In this document: positions 8,134 to 15,425 of the stretch, in pieces | Position numbering within the stretch: position 1 is the first letter of the stretch | How the letters are laid out: every line of letters starts with the position of its first letter | The notes under the pieces: generated by a model | What the model was told of the DNA's origin: nothing | What the model saw: the letters and a program-made list of their open reading frames with translations, nothing else | Databases searched by the model: none | Position numbers and translations under genes: made by a program | Assembly (NCBI GenBank): GCA_035267205.1 | Contig: DATFLZ010000032.1 | Span: 1 to 21,255, forward strand | Source: CAXMST01 sp035267205 | GTDB taxonomy: Bacteria > Actinomycetota > Thermoleophilia > Solirubrobacterales > 70-9 | Direction of reading: 5' to 3' | Length of the DNA stretch: 21,255 nt

Positions 8134-9363
8134 ATGCCCATCTCACTCGAGATTCCGAAGAAGATGAAGGTCCTGCAGGACCAGGCCCACCAGGTGGCCG
8201 CCGAGGTTCTGCGCCCGATCTCTCGCAAGTACGACCTCGCCGAGCACGAGTACCCCAAGGAGCTCGACATGCTCGCGGCGCTGATCGACGGCATGAACGA
8301 CTCCGGCGGCCAGGGCGCGAGCGCGGCCGGCGACGCCGCCTCGAAGAAGCCCGAGACGGAGGAGAAGCCCGACGATGGCGCTGCCAAGAACGGCGCCAAC
8401 CTCGCCGGCGTCCTCGGGGTTACCGAGATGTGCTGGGGCGACGTGGGCCTGCTGCTCACGATGCCACGGCAGGGGCTCGGCAACTCCGCGATCGCCGCGG
8501 TCGCCAGCGACGAGCAGAAGGAGCGCTTCGAGGGCAAGTGGGCCGCCATGGCCATCACCGAGCCCGAGGCCGGCTCCGACTCCGCCGCGATTCGCACCAC
8601 CGCGAAGCTCGACGGCGACGAGTATGTGCTCAACGGCGAGAAGATCTACGTGACGTCCGGTGACCGTGCGGACCTGATCGTGGTCTGGGCGAGCCTCGAC
8701 CTCGATCAGGGTCGCGCCGCGATCAAGTCGTTCGTCGTGGAGCGGGACAACCCCGGCCTGAAGCTCGACCGACTCGAGCACAAGCTCGGGATCAAGGCCT
8801 CCGACACGGCGAACTTCATCCTCACCGACTGCCGGGTGCCGAAGGAGAACCTCCTCGGCAGCCCCGAGATCGACACCAAGAAGTCGTTCGCGGGCGCGAT
8901 GAAGACGTTCGACAACACGCGCCCGCTGGTCGCGGGAATGGCCGTCGGCCTCGCCCAGGCGTGCCTCGAGGAGACCAGGCGGATCCTCGAAGAGGCCGGG
9001 GTGGAGATCGACTACGACCGGCCCGCGAACGCGCAGAGCGCCGCGACGGCCGAGTTCCTCGAGCTCGAGTCCGACTACGAGGCAGCGCGCCTGCTGATGC
9101 TGGAGGCCGCCTGGATGGCCGATAACAAGAAGCCGAACTCCGTCGAGGCCTCGTTCTCGAAGGCGAAGGCCGGGCGCTCGGGCACGGACATCGCCCTGCG
9201 CTGCGTCGCCCTCTGCGGTTCGATCGGCTACAGCGAGGGCGAGCTGCTCGAGAAGTGGGCACGGGTCGCGAAGATACTCGACATCTTCGAGGGCACGCAA
9301 CAGATTCAGCTGCTCGTCATCGCCAGGCAGCTCCTCGGACTGACGTCCGCCGAGCTCAAGTAG
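8134..9363 (+). CDS. Acyl-CoA dehydrogenase, second subunit (keeps TEPxxGSD and catalytic Glu)
   Basis: A 409-residue acyl-CoA dehydrogenase family protein that would carry out FAD-dependent alpha,beta-desaturation of an acyl-CoA. The flavin-binding signature AITEPEAGSDSAA is intact (T142, E143, G147, S148, D149), and the catalytic base is E386 in DIFEGTQQIQ. Two motifs that bind the neighbour's FAD are missing: the R-x-FG loop is replaced near EEAGVEIDYDRP, and QxxGGxG is replaced by ALCGSIG with Ala359 in place of Gln. The N-terminal alpha domain carries an unusual charged low-complexity insert at about residues 56-87. The start is ATG at 8134, preceded by AGAAGGA. The gap to the first dehydrogenase is 38 bp, so they are co-transcribed. 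Losses here are complementary to those in the first subunit. A longer in-frame opening upstream overlaps the first gene and was rejected. Confidence 0.93.
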   Translation: MPISLEIPKKMKVLQDQAHQVAAEVLRPISRKYDLAEHEYPKELDMLAALIDGMNDSGGQGASAAGDAASKKPETEEKPDDGAAKNGANLAGVLGVTEMCWGDVGLLLTMPRQGLGNSAIAAVASDEQKERFEGKWAAMAITEPEAGSDSAAIRTTAKLDGDEYVLNGEKIYVTSGDRADLIVVWASLDLDQGRAAIKSFVVERDNPGLKLDRLEHKLGIKASDTANFILTDCRVPKENLLGSPEIDTKKSFAGAMKTFDNTRPLVAGMAVGLAQACLEETRRILEEAGVEIDYDRPANAQSAATAEFLELESDYEAARLLMLEAAWMADNKKPNSVEASFSKAKAGRSGTDIALRCVALCGSIGYSEGELLEKWARVAKILDIFEGTQQIQLLVIARQLLGLTSAELK

Positions 9364-9411
9364 CCACCCGCCGAGCCGACCGACACCACTCCAAGAAGGA
9401 GGAGCTCAGCC

Positions 9412-10686
9412 ATGAACTCCAAGACTCGTCCCGTCGCCATCTTTGGCGGCAACCGGATTCCATTCGCCCGCTCCAATGGGCGCTACATCAAGGCCTCCAA
9501 CCAGGACATGCTCACGGTCGCGGTCGACGGGCTCGTCGAGCGGACCGGCCTGGCCGGTGAGCGCCTCGGCGAGGTCGCCGGCGGCGCCGTCGTCAAGCTG
9601 GCCCGCGACATCAACCTGACCCGCGAGTCGGTGCTCGGCACCAAGCTCGCGCCCGAGACGCCCGCCTACGATGTCGGCCAGGCCTGCGGCACCGGCCTCG
9701 AGGCGGCGATCCTCGTCGCCAACAAGATTGCGCTCGGCCAGACCGACTCCGCGATCGCCGGCGGCACCGACACGACCTCAGACCCGCCGATTGCCGTCAG
9801 CGACGATCTGCGCCGCGTCCTCGTCGAGATCAATGCTGCCCGCAGCAACGTCGACCGGCTCAAGGCCGTCGCCAAGCTGCGGCCCGGCATGCCGCTCGAT
9901 ATCCCGCAGAACGCCGAGCCCCGGACCGGCCTCTCGATGGGCGAGCACACCGCGATCATGGCCGAGGAGTGGGGGCTGACCCGTGAGGAGCAGGACGCGC
10001 TCGCGGCCGCCAGCCACCAGCACCTCGCCGCCTCGTACGAGTCCGGTTTCCAGGACGAGCTCGTCACCCCGTTTCTCGGGTTGGAGCGCGACGACAACCT
10101 CCGGCCCGGCTCGACGGAGGAGAAGCTCGCCAAGCTGCGGCCGGCCTTCGGCGGGGAGGGCGGCACCATGACCGCCGCCAACTCCACGCCGCTGACCGAC
10201 GGCGCCTCCGCCGTCCTGCTCGGCACCGAGGAGTGGGGCGCCGAGCACGGCCTCGAGCCCTGGGCGAAGTTCGTCGACGCGGAGACCGCCGCGGTCGACT
10301 TCGTCGGCAAGCGCGAGGGCCTGCTGATGGCTCCGGCCTACGCGGTGCCGCGGATGCTCGAGCGCAACGGCCTGACGCTCCAGGACTTCGACCTCTACGA
10401 GATCCACGAGGCGTTCGCCGCCCAGGTGCTCTGCACGCTGAAGGCCTGGGACGACCCGGTCTTCTGCAAGGAGCGCCTCGGCCTCGACGAGCCGCTGGGC
10501 GAGATCGACCGAGCCAAGCTCAACCAGCAGGGCGGTAGCCTCGCTGCCGGCCATCCGTTCGCCGCGACCGGCGGCCGGATCGTCGCCTCACTCGCCAAGC
10601 AGTTGCGGGAGAACGGCGGCGGACGCGGCCTGATCTCGATCTGCGCGGCCGGCGGCCAGGGCGTCGTCGCAATCCTCGAGGCGTAG
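9412..10686 (+). CDS. fadA2: FadA2-like thiolase (acetyl-CoA acyltransferase)
   Basis: A 424-residue thiolase that cleaves 3-oxoacyl-CoA with CoA to acetyl-CoA and a shortened acyl-CoA, or runs in reverse. The nucleophile is C92 in GQACGTGLEA. The other active-site residues are H332 in YEIHEAFAAQ, H381 in LAAGHPFAATGGR, and C411 in SICAAGGQG. Landmarks such as FGGNRIPFARS, GGTDTTSDPPI, EPRTGLSMGEH and ANSTPLTDGASA match what I recall of mycobacterial FadA2 and related trifunctional-complex-type thiolases. AAGGAGG (9396-9402) is a strong ribosome-binding site nine bases before the ATG. It sits between the dehydrogenase pair and fabG4 with 48- and 38-bp gaps, completing a beta-oxidation set. 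Chain-length preference cannot be read from the sequence. Confidence 0.95.
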   Translation: MNSKTRPVAIFGGNRIPFARSNGRYIKASNQDMLTVAVDGLVERTGLAGERLGEVAGGAVVKLARDINLTRESVLGTKLAPETPAYDVGQACGTGLEAAILVANKIALGQTDSAIAGGTDTTSDPPIAVSDDLRRVLVEINAARSNVDRLKAVAKLRPGMPLDIPQNAEPRTGLSMGEHTAIMAEEWGLTREEQDALAAASHQHLAASYESGFQDELVTPFLGLERDDNLRPGSTEEKLAKLRPAFGGEGGTMTAANSTPLTDGASAVLLGTEEWGAEHGLEPWAKFVDAETAAVDFVGKREGLLMAPAYAVPRMLERNGLTLQDFDLYEIHEAFAAQVLCTLKAWDDPVFCKERLGLDEPLGEIDRAKLNQQGGSLAAGHPFAATGGRIVASLAKQLRENGGGRGLISICAAGGQGVVAILEA

Positions 10687-10724
10687 ACCACACGCCGCTA
10701 CTTCGCTACACAAGGGAGAACCGT

Positions 10725-12128
10725 ATGTCCGACCGCTACAGCCAACTGGTCAACAACCCCGTCGGTGAGTTCATCGCCAAGAACGTCGGCCTTCCCCGGC
10801 CGTTCGAGCTCGAGCGCTGGGAGGAGGGCCAGTCCCCGATTCCCGGGAAGGTCCTGCTTGGCGCGGCCCCGGGCGGCCGGCTGACCGAGGCCGTCGCAAG
10901 CGAGTTGGCGCTCGCGGAGGCCGCCGTCGACACGCCGCTCGACGAGGAGGTTCGCGGCGCCGCCGCCGCGGGTGATCTCGACGCCGGCATCTGGAACGCC
11001 GACGCCCCGTCGGGGAAGTACCGCTCGCTGGTCTTCGACGCGACCGGGATCGACGACTCGGCCAAGCTCCGCGAGCTGTGGGCCTTCTTTCACCCGAGCT
11101 TTCGCGGCCTCGAGCCGAGCGGACGCGTGCTGGTCCTCGGCACCCCTCCGGAGGACTGCAAGGGGCCGCGCGAGGCGACCGCGCAGCGCGCCCTCGAGGG
11201 CTTTACCCGCTCGCTCGCCAAGGAGGCGCGCGCCGGTGCCACCGCTCAGCTCGTCTACGTCTCCTCCGGCGCCGAGACGCGGCTCGCATCGACGCTGCGC
11301 TTCTTCCTCAGCCCCCGGTCGGCGTACGTCTCCGGCCAGGTCGTGAGGATCGGCAAGGGCAGCGGCAGGGTCCCCAAGGTCGTCTGGGACCGCCCGCTCG
11401 AGGGCAAGGTGGCGCTCGTCACCGGCGCCTCGCGCGGGATCGGCGAGTCGATCGCCCGGACCCTGGCCCGGGACGGCGCCCATGTGGTCGGCCTCGACAT
11501 CCCGCCCCAGTCGGCGGATCTCGAAAAGCTCGCCGGCGAGATCGGCGGCTCTACGCTCGCCCTCGACATCACCGCCGACGACGCGCCCTCGACGATCGCC
11601 ACCGCCCTGTCCACGCAGCACGGGGGCGTCGATATCGTCGTGCACAACGCCGGCGTCACCAAGGACAAGACGATCGTTGGCATGGACGAGGAGCGCTGGA
11701 GCGTCCTGCTGGACATCAACCTCTCGAGCGAGGAGCGGATCAACGACGCCCTGCTCGACGAGAAGGTGCTCAACGAGGGCGGCCGGGTGATCTGTGTCTC
11801 GTCGATCAGCGGCATCGCGGGCAACGCGGGCCAGACCAACTACGGGACCTCCAAGGCGGGCGTGATCGGCATGGTCGACTCGATGGCGCCGGTCTTCGCC
11901 AAGGCCGGCGCCACGATCAACGCGGTGGCGCCCGGGTTCATCGAGACCCAGATGACCGCGGCGATGCCGATCGGCACCCGCGAGGCCGGCCGCCGGCTCA
12001 ACTCCCTCAGCCAGGGCGGGCTTCCGGTTGACGTGGCTGAGACGATCGCCTGGTACGCGAGCCCGGCCTCATCCGGCCTCAACGGCAACCTCGTCCGCGT
12101 TTGCGGCCAGTCCCTGATCGGAGCCTGA
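10725..12128 (+). CDS. fabG4: FabG4-like high-molecular-weight 3-oxoacyl reductase
   Basis: A 467-residue two-domain short-chain reductase, far longer than the ~250 residues of ordinary FabG. The N-terminal ~220 residues form a degenerate Rossmann/flavodoxin-like domain (LVFDATGIDD, RALEGFTRSLAKE). The C-terminal domain is the catalytic SDR: TGASRGIG (residues 233-240), VHNAGVT, S360 in VSSISGIAG, and Y373-x3-K377. Its end, APGFIETQMTAA followed by RVCGQSLIGA, closely resembles M. tuberculosis FabG4 (Rv0242c) from memory. It interconverts 3-oxoacyl and (3R)-hydroxyacyl thioesters, and FabG4 proteins can use CoA esters with NADH. The gene follows fadA2 by 38 bp with AAGGGAGA before its ATG, and the htdX-like gene follows after 11 bp. 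The same fadA2-fabG4-htdX neighbourhood is known in mycobacteria. Confidence 0.95.
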   Translation: MSDRYSQLVNNPVGEFIAKNVGLPRPFELERWEEGQSPIPGKVLLGAAPGGRLTEAVASELALAEAAVDTPLDEEVRGAAAAGDLDAGIWNADAPSGKYRSLVFDATGIDDSAKLRELWAFFHPSFRGLEPSGRVLVLGTPPEDCKGPREATAQRALEGFTRSLAKEARAGATAQLVYVSSGAETRLASTLRFFLSPRSAYVSGQVVRIGKGSGRVPKVVWDRPLEGKVALVTGASRGIGESIARTLARDGAHVVGLDIPPQSADLEKLAGEIGGSTLALDITADDAPSTIATALSTQHGGVDIVVHNAGVTKDKTIVGMDEERWSVLLDINLSSEERINDALLDEKVLNEGGRVICVSSISGIAGNAGQTNYGTSKAGVIGMVDSMAPVFAKAGATINAVAPGFIETQMTAAMPIGTREAGRRLNSLSQGGLPVDVAETIAWYASPASSGLNGNLVRVCGQSLIGA

Positions 12129-12139
12129 AAGAGGAACTC

Positions 12140-13036
12140 ATGAGTGAACGAGTACTGGACAATCCGCCCAACCTGCTCGGCCTCTACGGCAAGGCCGCGC
12201 TCGGCGGGCTGCCGGGCGCCGACAAGCTGCCGCTCATCCGGATCGGCGGACGCTCGTCCGAGACGCCCGACACCCAGCTCGTCGTTCCCTCGGCGACCGC
12301 CGACGCCGACCGGGTTGCCGAGTACTGCCGGGTCTGTGGCTTCACGCTCAGGGACGTGTTGCCGCCGACCTACCCGCACATGCTCGCCTTTCCGATGCAG
12401 ATGTCGCTGATGTGCGAGGAGGACTTCCCCTTCGGCGGGATCGGCCTCGTCCACATCGCCAACGAGATCACGCAGCATCGGCCGATCAAGCTCAGCGAGG
12501 CGCTCGAGATCCGCGTCCGGGTCAGCGACCTGCGCCCGCACCCGAAGGGCCGTCAGTTCGACTTCATCAGCGAGGCCCGCTCCGGGACCGATCTGGTCTG
12601 GGAGTCGGTGAGCACGACGCTGAGCCGTGGCGCCGGCGCCGACCCGAACGCCGCCGACAAGTCCGAGGAGTTCGAGTCCGTCGACTTCGATGCAATGCCC
12701 GCGACCGCCGAGTGGAAGCTGCCCGCCGGTCTGGGCCGCAGCTACGGCGGCGTCTCCGGAGACCGCAACCCGATCCACATGTCCGAGTGGACGGCCAAGC
12801 CGCTCGGATTCCCGAAGGCGATCGCGCACGGAATGTGGACCAAGGCCCGCGCCCTGGCCGCGCTGGAGGGCGATCTTCCCGAAGCCCTCAAGGTCTCGGT
12901 TCGCTTCAAGCGGCCGATCCTGCTTCCCGGCCGCGTCTCCTTCGCCACCGTTCCCCGGCTGAACGGCGCCGCCTTCGCGGTCCGCGACGCGCGCAAGGGA
13001 ACGCCGCACCTCGAGGGCATCCTCGAGAGCCTCTGA
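12140..13036 (+). CDS. htdX: HtdX-like MaoC-family (R)-specific enoyl hydratase/dehydratase
   Basis: A 298-residue double-hotdog protein. The hydratase-2 motif YGGVSGDRNPIHMSEWTA contains the catalytic pair D208 and H213 and is followed by GFPKAIAHGMW. The N-terminal half is a second, non-catalytic hotdog (TYPHMLAFPMQM, IGLVHIANEI). It would interconvert (3R)-hydroxyacyl-CoA and trans-2-enoyl-CoA, the step between the dehydrogenase pair and FabG4. The ATG at 12140 has AAGAGGAA upstream; the frame extends 13 codons into fabG4 but that earlier start has no ribosome-binding site. The 11-bp gap to fabG4 indicates one transcript. The length and context match mycobacterial HtdX (Rv0241c, ~280 residues); I cannot exclude a paralogue such as HtdY by sequence alone. 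Confidence 0.92.
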   Translation: MSERVLDNPPNLLGLYGKAALGGLPGADKLPLIRIGGRSSETPDTQLVVPSATADADRVAEYCRVCGFTLRDVLPPTYPHMLAFPMQMSLMCEEDFPFGGIGLVHIANEITQHRPIKLSEALEIRVRVSDLRPHPKGRQFDFISEARSGTDLVWESVSTTLSRGAGADPNAADKSEEFESVDFDAMPATAEWKLPAGLGRSYGGVSGDRNPIHMSEWTAKPLGFPKAIAHGMWTKARALAALEGDLPEALKVSVRFKRPILLPGRVSFATVPRLNGAAFAVRDARKGTPHLEGILESL

Positions 13037-13040
13037 GGGT

Positions 13041-13058
13041 CCGGCACGGCCAAGCCGG
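13041..13058 (+). terminator. Possible hairpin after htdX
   Basis: The inverted repeat CCGGC-N8-GCCGG lies 4 bp after the htdX stop codon and before the glyoxalase gene. It has no T-run. It could end or attenuate the operon, but support is weak. Confidence 0.25.
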
Positions 13059-13090
13059 GGTGGCCCGGATAAGCTCGGGCCATCTCCGAG

Positions 13091-13462
13091 TTGATCCACA
13101 CCTGCTACCGGGTTCTCGACCTCGAGCGCTCCGTCTCGTTCTACGAGAAGCTCGGCTTCGCGGAGCTGCACCGGATGCCGATCGGCGACGAGGCGACCAA
13201 CTGCTTCATGGGCCTGCCCGGAGACGGCGCCCGGCTCGAGCTGACCTACAACCACGACGTCACTGAGCCCTACGAGATCGGCACCGGTTACGGCCACATC
13301 GCGATCACCGTCGACGACCTCGACGGGACGCTCGAGGGGTTAGCGGCGCTCGGGATCGAGCCCGAGAAGCCGCCCTACCGTGTCCGCGAGGGCGGCTCCC
13401 GGATCTGCTTCGTCCGCGATCCCGACGAGTACCGGATCGAGCTGATCGAGCGCAGCGAGTAG
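13091..13462 (+). CDS. Glyoxalase I (lactoylglutathione lyase-like)
   Basis: A 123-residue vicinal-oxygen-chelate protein. The two beta-alpha-beta-beta-beta modules show the four metal ligands in the order and spacing of bacterial GloA: H3 (LIHTCYRV), E50 (RLELTYN), H69 (GYGHIAITV) and E117 (YRIELIE). It would isomerise the hemithioacetal of methylglyoxal with a small thiol. Actinobacteria usually use thiols other than glutathione, so the cofactor is open. No ATG or GTG exists after the in-frame stop at 13070-13072. TTG at 13091 is the only standard start and lacks a good ribosome-binding site. GATAAG (13068-13073) could be a -10 element for a nearly leaderless transcript. An upstream ATC start that restores a few residues is conceivable. 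The gene is 54 bp downstream of htdX and ends 10 bp from the convergent YccF gene. Confidence 0.88.
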   Translation: MIHTCYRVLDLERSVSFYEKLGFAELHRMPIGDEATNCFMGLPGDGARLELTYNHDVTEPYEIGTGYGHIAITVDDLDGTLEGLAALGIEPEKPPYRVREGGSRICFVRDPDEYRIELIERSE

Positions 13463-13472
13463 GCCGGCCCGC

Positions 13473-13886
13473 TCAGCGGTACGCGTGCAGCGCCCCGGTG
13501 ACGTCGTCCGCGTCGACCACCTCGCGACCCATCGGCAGGAGCGCCACCGGGATCAGCTTCAGGTTTGCGATCGCGAACGGGATCCCGATGATGGTCACCG
13601 CCAGTGCCGCCGCCGTGACGATGTGGGCGATCGCCAACCACCAGCCGATCAGGATCAGCCACAGCACGTTGCCGATCGCGGAGGCGGCGCCCGCGTCGGC
13701 GCGCTTGACCACGGTGCGACCGAAGGGCCAGAGCGCGTAGCCGGCGAGCTTGAACGCCTGTAGCCCGAACGGGATCGTGATGATCAGGATGCACATGATC
13801 ACCCCGGCGAGCGCATAGCCGAGCGCCAGCCACAGGCCGGAGAGCACGAGCCAGATGATATTGAGCAGGGTGCGTATGTCACACAC
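13473..13886 (-). CDS. YccF-domain inner membrane protein
   Basis: A 137-residue membrane protein of unknown function made of two tandem YccF repeats. Repeat one (about residues 7-60) has NIIWLVLSGLWLALGYALAG, IPFGLQAFKLAGYALWPFG and RTVV. Repeat two (about 71-124) has NVLWLILIGWWLAIAH, IIGIPFAIANLKL and MGREVV. Each repeat carries long hydrophobic segments, giving about four membrane passes. The GTG at 13886 was chosen because AGGAG lies 8 nt upstream and the first repeat starts directly after. The frame stays open for hundreds of codons further upstream, but that is antisense to the P450. It is divergent from the P450 by 30 bp and convergent with the glyoxalase. Confidence 0.9.
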   Translation of the reverse strand: MCDIRTLLNIIWLVLSGLWLALGYALAGVIMCILIITIPFGLQAFKLAGYALWPFGRTVVKRADAGAASAIGNVLWLILIGWWLAIAHIVTAAALAVTIIGIPFAIANLKLIPVALLPMGREVVDADDVTGALHAYR

Positions 13887-13916
13887 GGTACGGACTCCTG
13901 GGAGTACGCTGATGAG
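13887..13916. promoter_or_regulatory. 30-bp divergent start region of yccF and P450
   Basis: The inverted repeat ACTCC-TG-GGAGT (13894-13905) supplies AGGAG to the minus-strand yccF transcript and GGGAG to the plus-strand P450 transcript. TACGCT (13905-13910) could act as a -10 for a leaderless P450 mRNA. ATG-AGA-TGA at 13912-13920 forms a two-codon ORF whose stop overlaps the P450 ATG. Promoters for both genes must lie within each other's coding sequence or in these 30 bases. Confidence 0.45.
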
Positions 13917-15296
13917 ATGACCGCTTCGCGCGTAGCGTTGCCACCCGGGCCGAGGGCGCCCAAGGCGCTGCAGACGATCGGCTGGTGGGCGCGTCCGACC
14001 GGATACCTCGAACGCTGTCGCAGCCGGTTCGGCAAGCGCTTCACGATCAGGATGCTCGCCCAGGCGCCGTTCGTGATCATCTCCGACCCCGACGAGATCA
14101 AGCAGGTCTTCACCGCGCCGCCCGAGGTGCTCTACCCCGGCGAGGGCGCCCGGATCCTGGAGCCGATCGTCGGGCCGAACTCGATCCTCCTGCTGGACGA
14201 GGGCGCCCACATGAGCCAGAAGAAGCTGGTCCTGCCCGCCTTCCACGGCGAGCGGATGCAGGCGCTGGAGAGCCTGGTTACCGAGGTCGCCCGCGAACAG
14301 ATCGCCTCCTGGCCCCGAGGCGAGGCGGTGCCGATGCACCCCCGGCTTCAGGCCCTGACGATGGAGGTGATCCTCGCCGCCGTCTTCGGCCTTCGCACCG
14401 GGGAGCGCCTCGCCGCGCTCCGGGAGGCGCTGACCGAGATGCTCGACTTCGGGCTCAGCCCGCTGAGCCTCCTGCCCCCGGCGCAGCGGGCGCCGTTCGG
14501 TCGTGGCCCCTGGGCCGGATTCGTGCGCTCCCGAGCGCGGGCCGACGAGTTGATCTACGCGGAGATCCGCGAGCGCCGCGCCGGGATCGAGGCGGGCGAG
14601 CAGCCTGCCGACGGCGGCGAGATCATCACCTCGCTCTTGGCAGCGAGGCACGAGGATGGCTCCCCGATGAGCGACGAGGAGATCCACGACGAGCTCCTGA
14701 CCCTGCTCGTCGCCGGGCACGAGACGACCGCGACCGAGCTCGCCTGGGCGCTCGAGCGGCTCACGCGGGAGCCCGAGGCGCTGGCGCGGCTGGTCGCGGA
14801 GATCGACGCGGGTCAGGACGACGCCTATCTGACCGCGGTGATCCGCGAGACGCTACGGCACCGTCCGGTGCTGATCAGCGCCGCACCCCGCACCGTGAAG
14901 CAGCCCTACGAGGTCGGGGGGATCACCTACCCGGTGGGCACCCACCTGATGGCGAGCGCCTGGCTCGTCCACCATGACCCGGACGTCTACCCGGACCCCT
15001 ACGCCTTCCGGCCCGAGCGTTTCCTCGACGAGGACCCGGGCACCTACACCTGGATCCCCTTCGGGGGCGGGCGCCGGCGCTGCATTGGGGCGAGTTTCGC
15101 CCTGATGGAGATGGCGATCGTCCTTCGCGAGCTGCTCGGCGAGGCCGAGATCGAGGCCGGGATCGACGGAATGGAGCCCTCGATCCGTCGGGCGATCACG
15201 GTGACTCCGGCATCGGGCGCGGTCACGCGGCTGAGCGACCGCGAGCCCCGGGCCGCGGAGGAGAGGACGGCGCCGGGAGCCGCTGCGAGTGTGTGA
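13917..15296 (+). CDS. Cytochrome P450
   Basis: A 459-residue soluble haem monooxygenase with all family landmarks. These are the proline-rich start LPPGPRAPK, the I-helix oxygen-activation motif A266-G-H-E-T-T (266-271), the K-helix E311-T-L-R314, the PERF motif in FRPERFLDED, and the haem-binding loop FGGGRRRCIGA with C389 as iron ligand. There is no N-terminal membrane anchor, as is usual for bacterial P450s. It would need a ferredoxin and reductase partner, and none is present nearby. The start at 13917 was chosen as the first ATG that gives the proline-rich leader; a two-codon ORF overlaps it. The last ~20 residues are an Ala/Glu-rich tail outside the fold. The substrate cannot be inferred. 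Confidence 0.97.
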   Translation: MTASRVALPPGPRAPKALQTIGWWARPTGYLERCRSRFGKRFTIRMLAQAPFVIISDPDEIKQVFTAPPEVLYPGEGARILEPIVGPNSILLLDEGAHMSQKKLVLPAFHGERMQALESLVTEVAREQIASWPRGEAVPMHPRLQALTMEVILAAVFGLRTGERLAALREALTEMLDFGLSPLSLLPPAQRAPFGRGPWAGFVRSRARADELIYAEIRERRAGIEAGEQPADGGEIITSLLAARHEDGSPMSDEEIHDELLTLLVAGHETTATELAWALERLTREPEALARLVAEIDAGQDDAYLTAVIRETLRHRPVLISAAPRTVKQPYEVGGITYPVGTHLMASAWLVHHDPDVYPDPYAFRPERFLDEDPGTYTWIPFGGGRRRCIGASFALMEMAIVLRELLGEAEIEAGIDGMEPSIRRAITVTPASGAVTRLSDREPRAAEERTAPGAAASV

Positions 15297-15343
15297 GCGA
15301 TCTGTTAGCGTTTAGCTAGCACCGCACTTGCAAACCAATCGCC

Positions 15344-15425
15344 CCGCTTGTTCAAGCGGATTCGGCACCTTAGCTCCGGCGTTTTCCGGGGAGCGCCGAT
15401 CCCATCGGGGAACGAAAGGAGCTAG
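15344..15425 (+). promoter_or_regulatory. Candidate structured RNA leader masking the RBS of the M23 peptidase
   Basis: Three nested or adjacent stems can form. A hairpin CCGCTTG/CAAGCGG (15344-15359) comes first. An outer stem TTAGCTCC (15370-15377) with GGAGCTAG (15418-15425) encloses two hairpins: GGCGTTTT/GGAGCGCC with a CCGG loop (15378-15397) and TCCC/GGGA with an ATCG loop (15400-15411). A single-stranded ACGAA segment follows the second hairpin. The 3' strand of the outer stem contains GGAG, the Shine-Dalgarno for the GTG at 15432. This is a riboswitch-like layout. I do not recognise a known class: the conserved blocks of the c-di-AMP (ydaO) riboswitch, common before actinobacterial wall hydrolases, are not evident. 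Confidence 0.5.

Noticed and set aside
8143..9300. A 385-codon minus-strand frame opposite the second dehydrogenase
   Set aside because: It mirrors the codon periodicity of the true gene and shows no domain features.
11840..13297. A 485-codon minus-strand frame opposite fabG4, htdX and the glyoxalase
   Set aside because: It crosses three plus-strand genes with intact catalytic motifs, so it is a shadow frame.
13473..14720. A 415-codon version of the YccF protein
   Set aside because: Only the last 137 residues are YccF. The rest is antisense to P450, and the GTG at 13886 has a well placed AGGAG.
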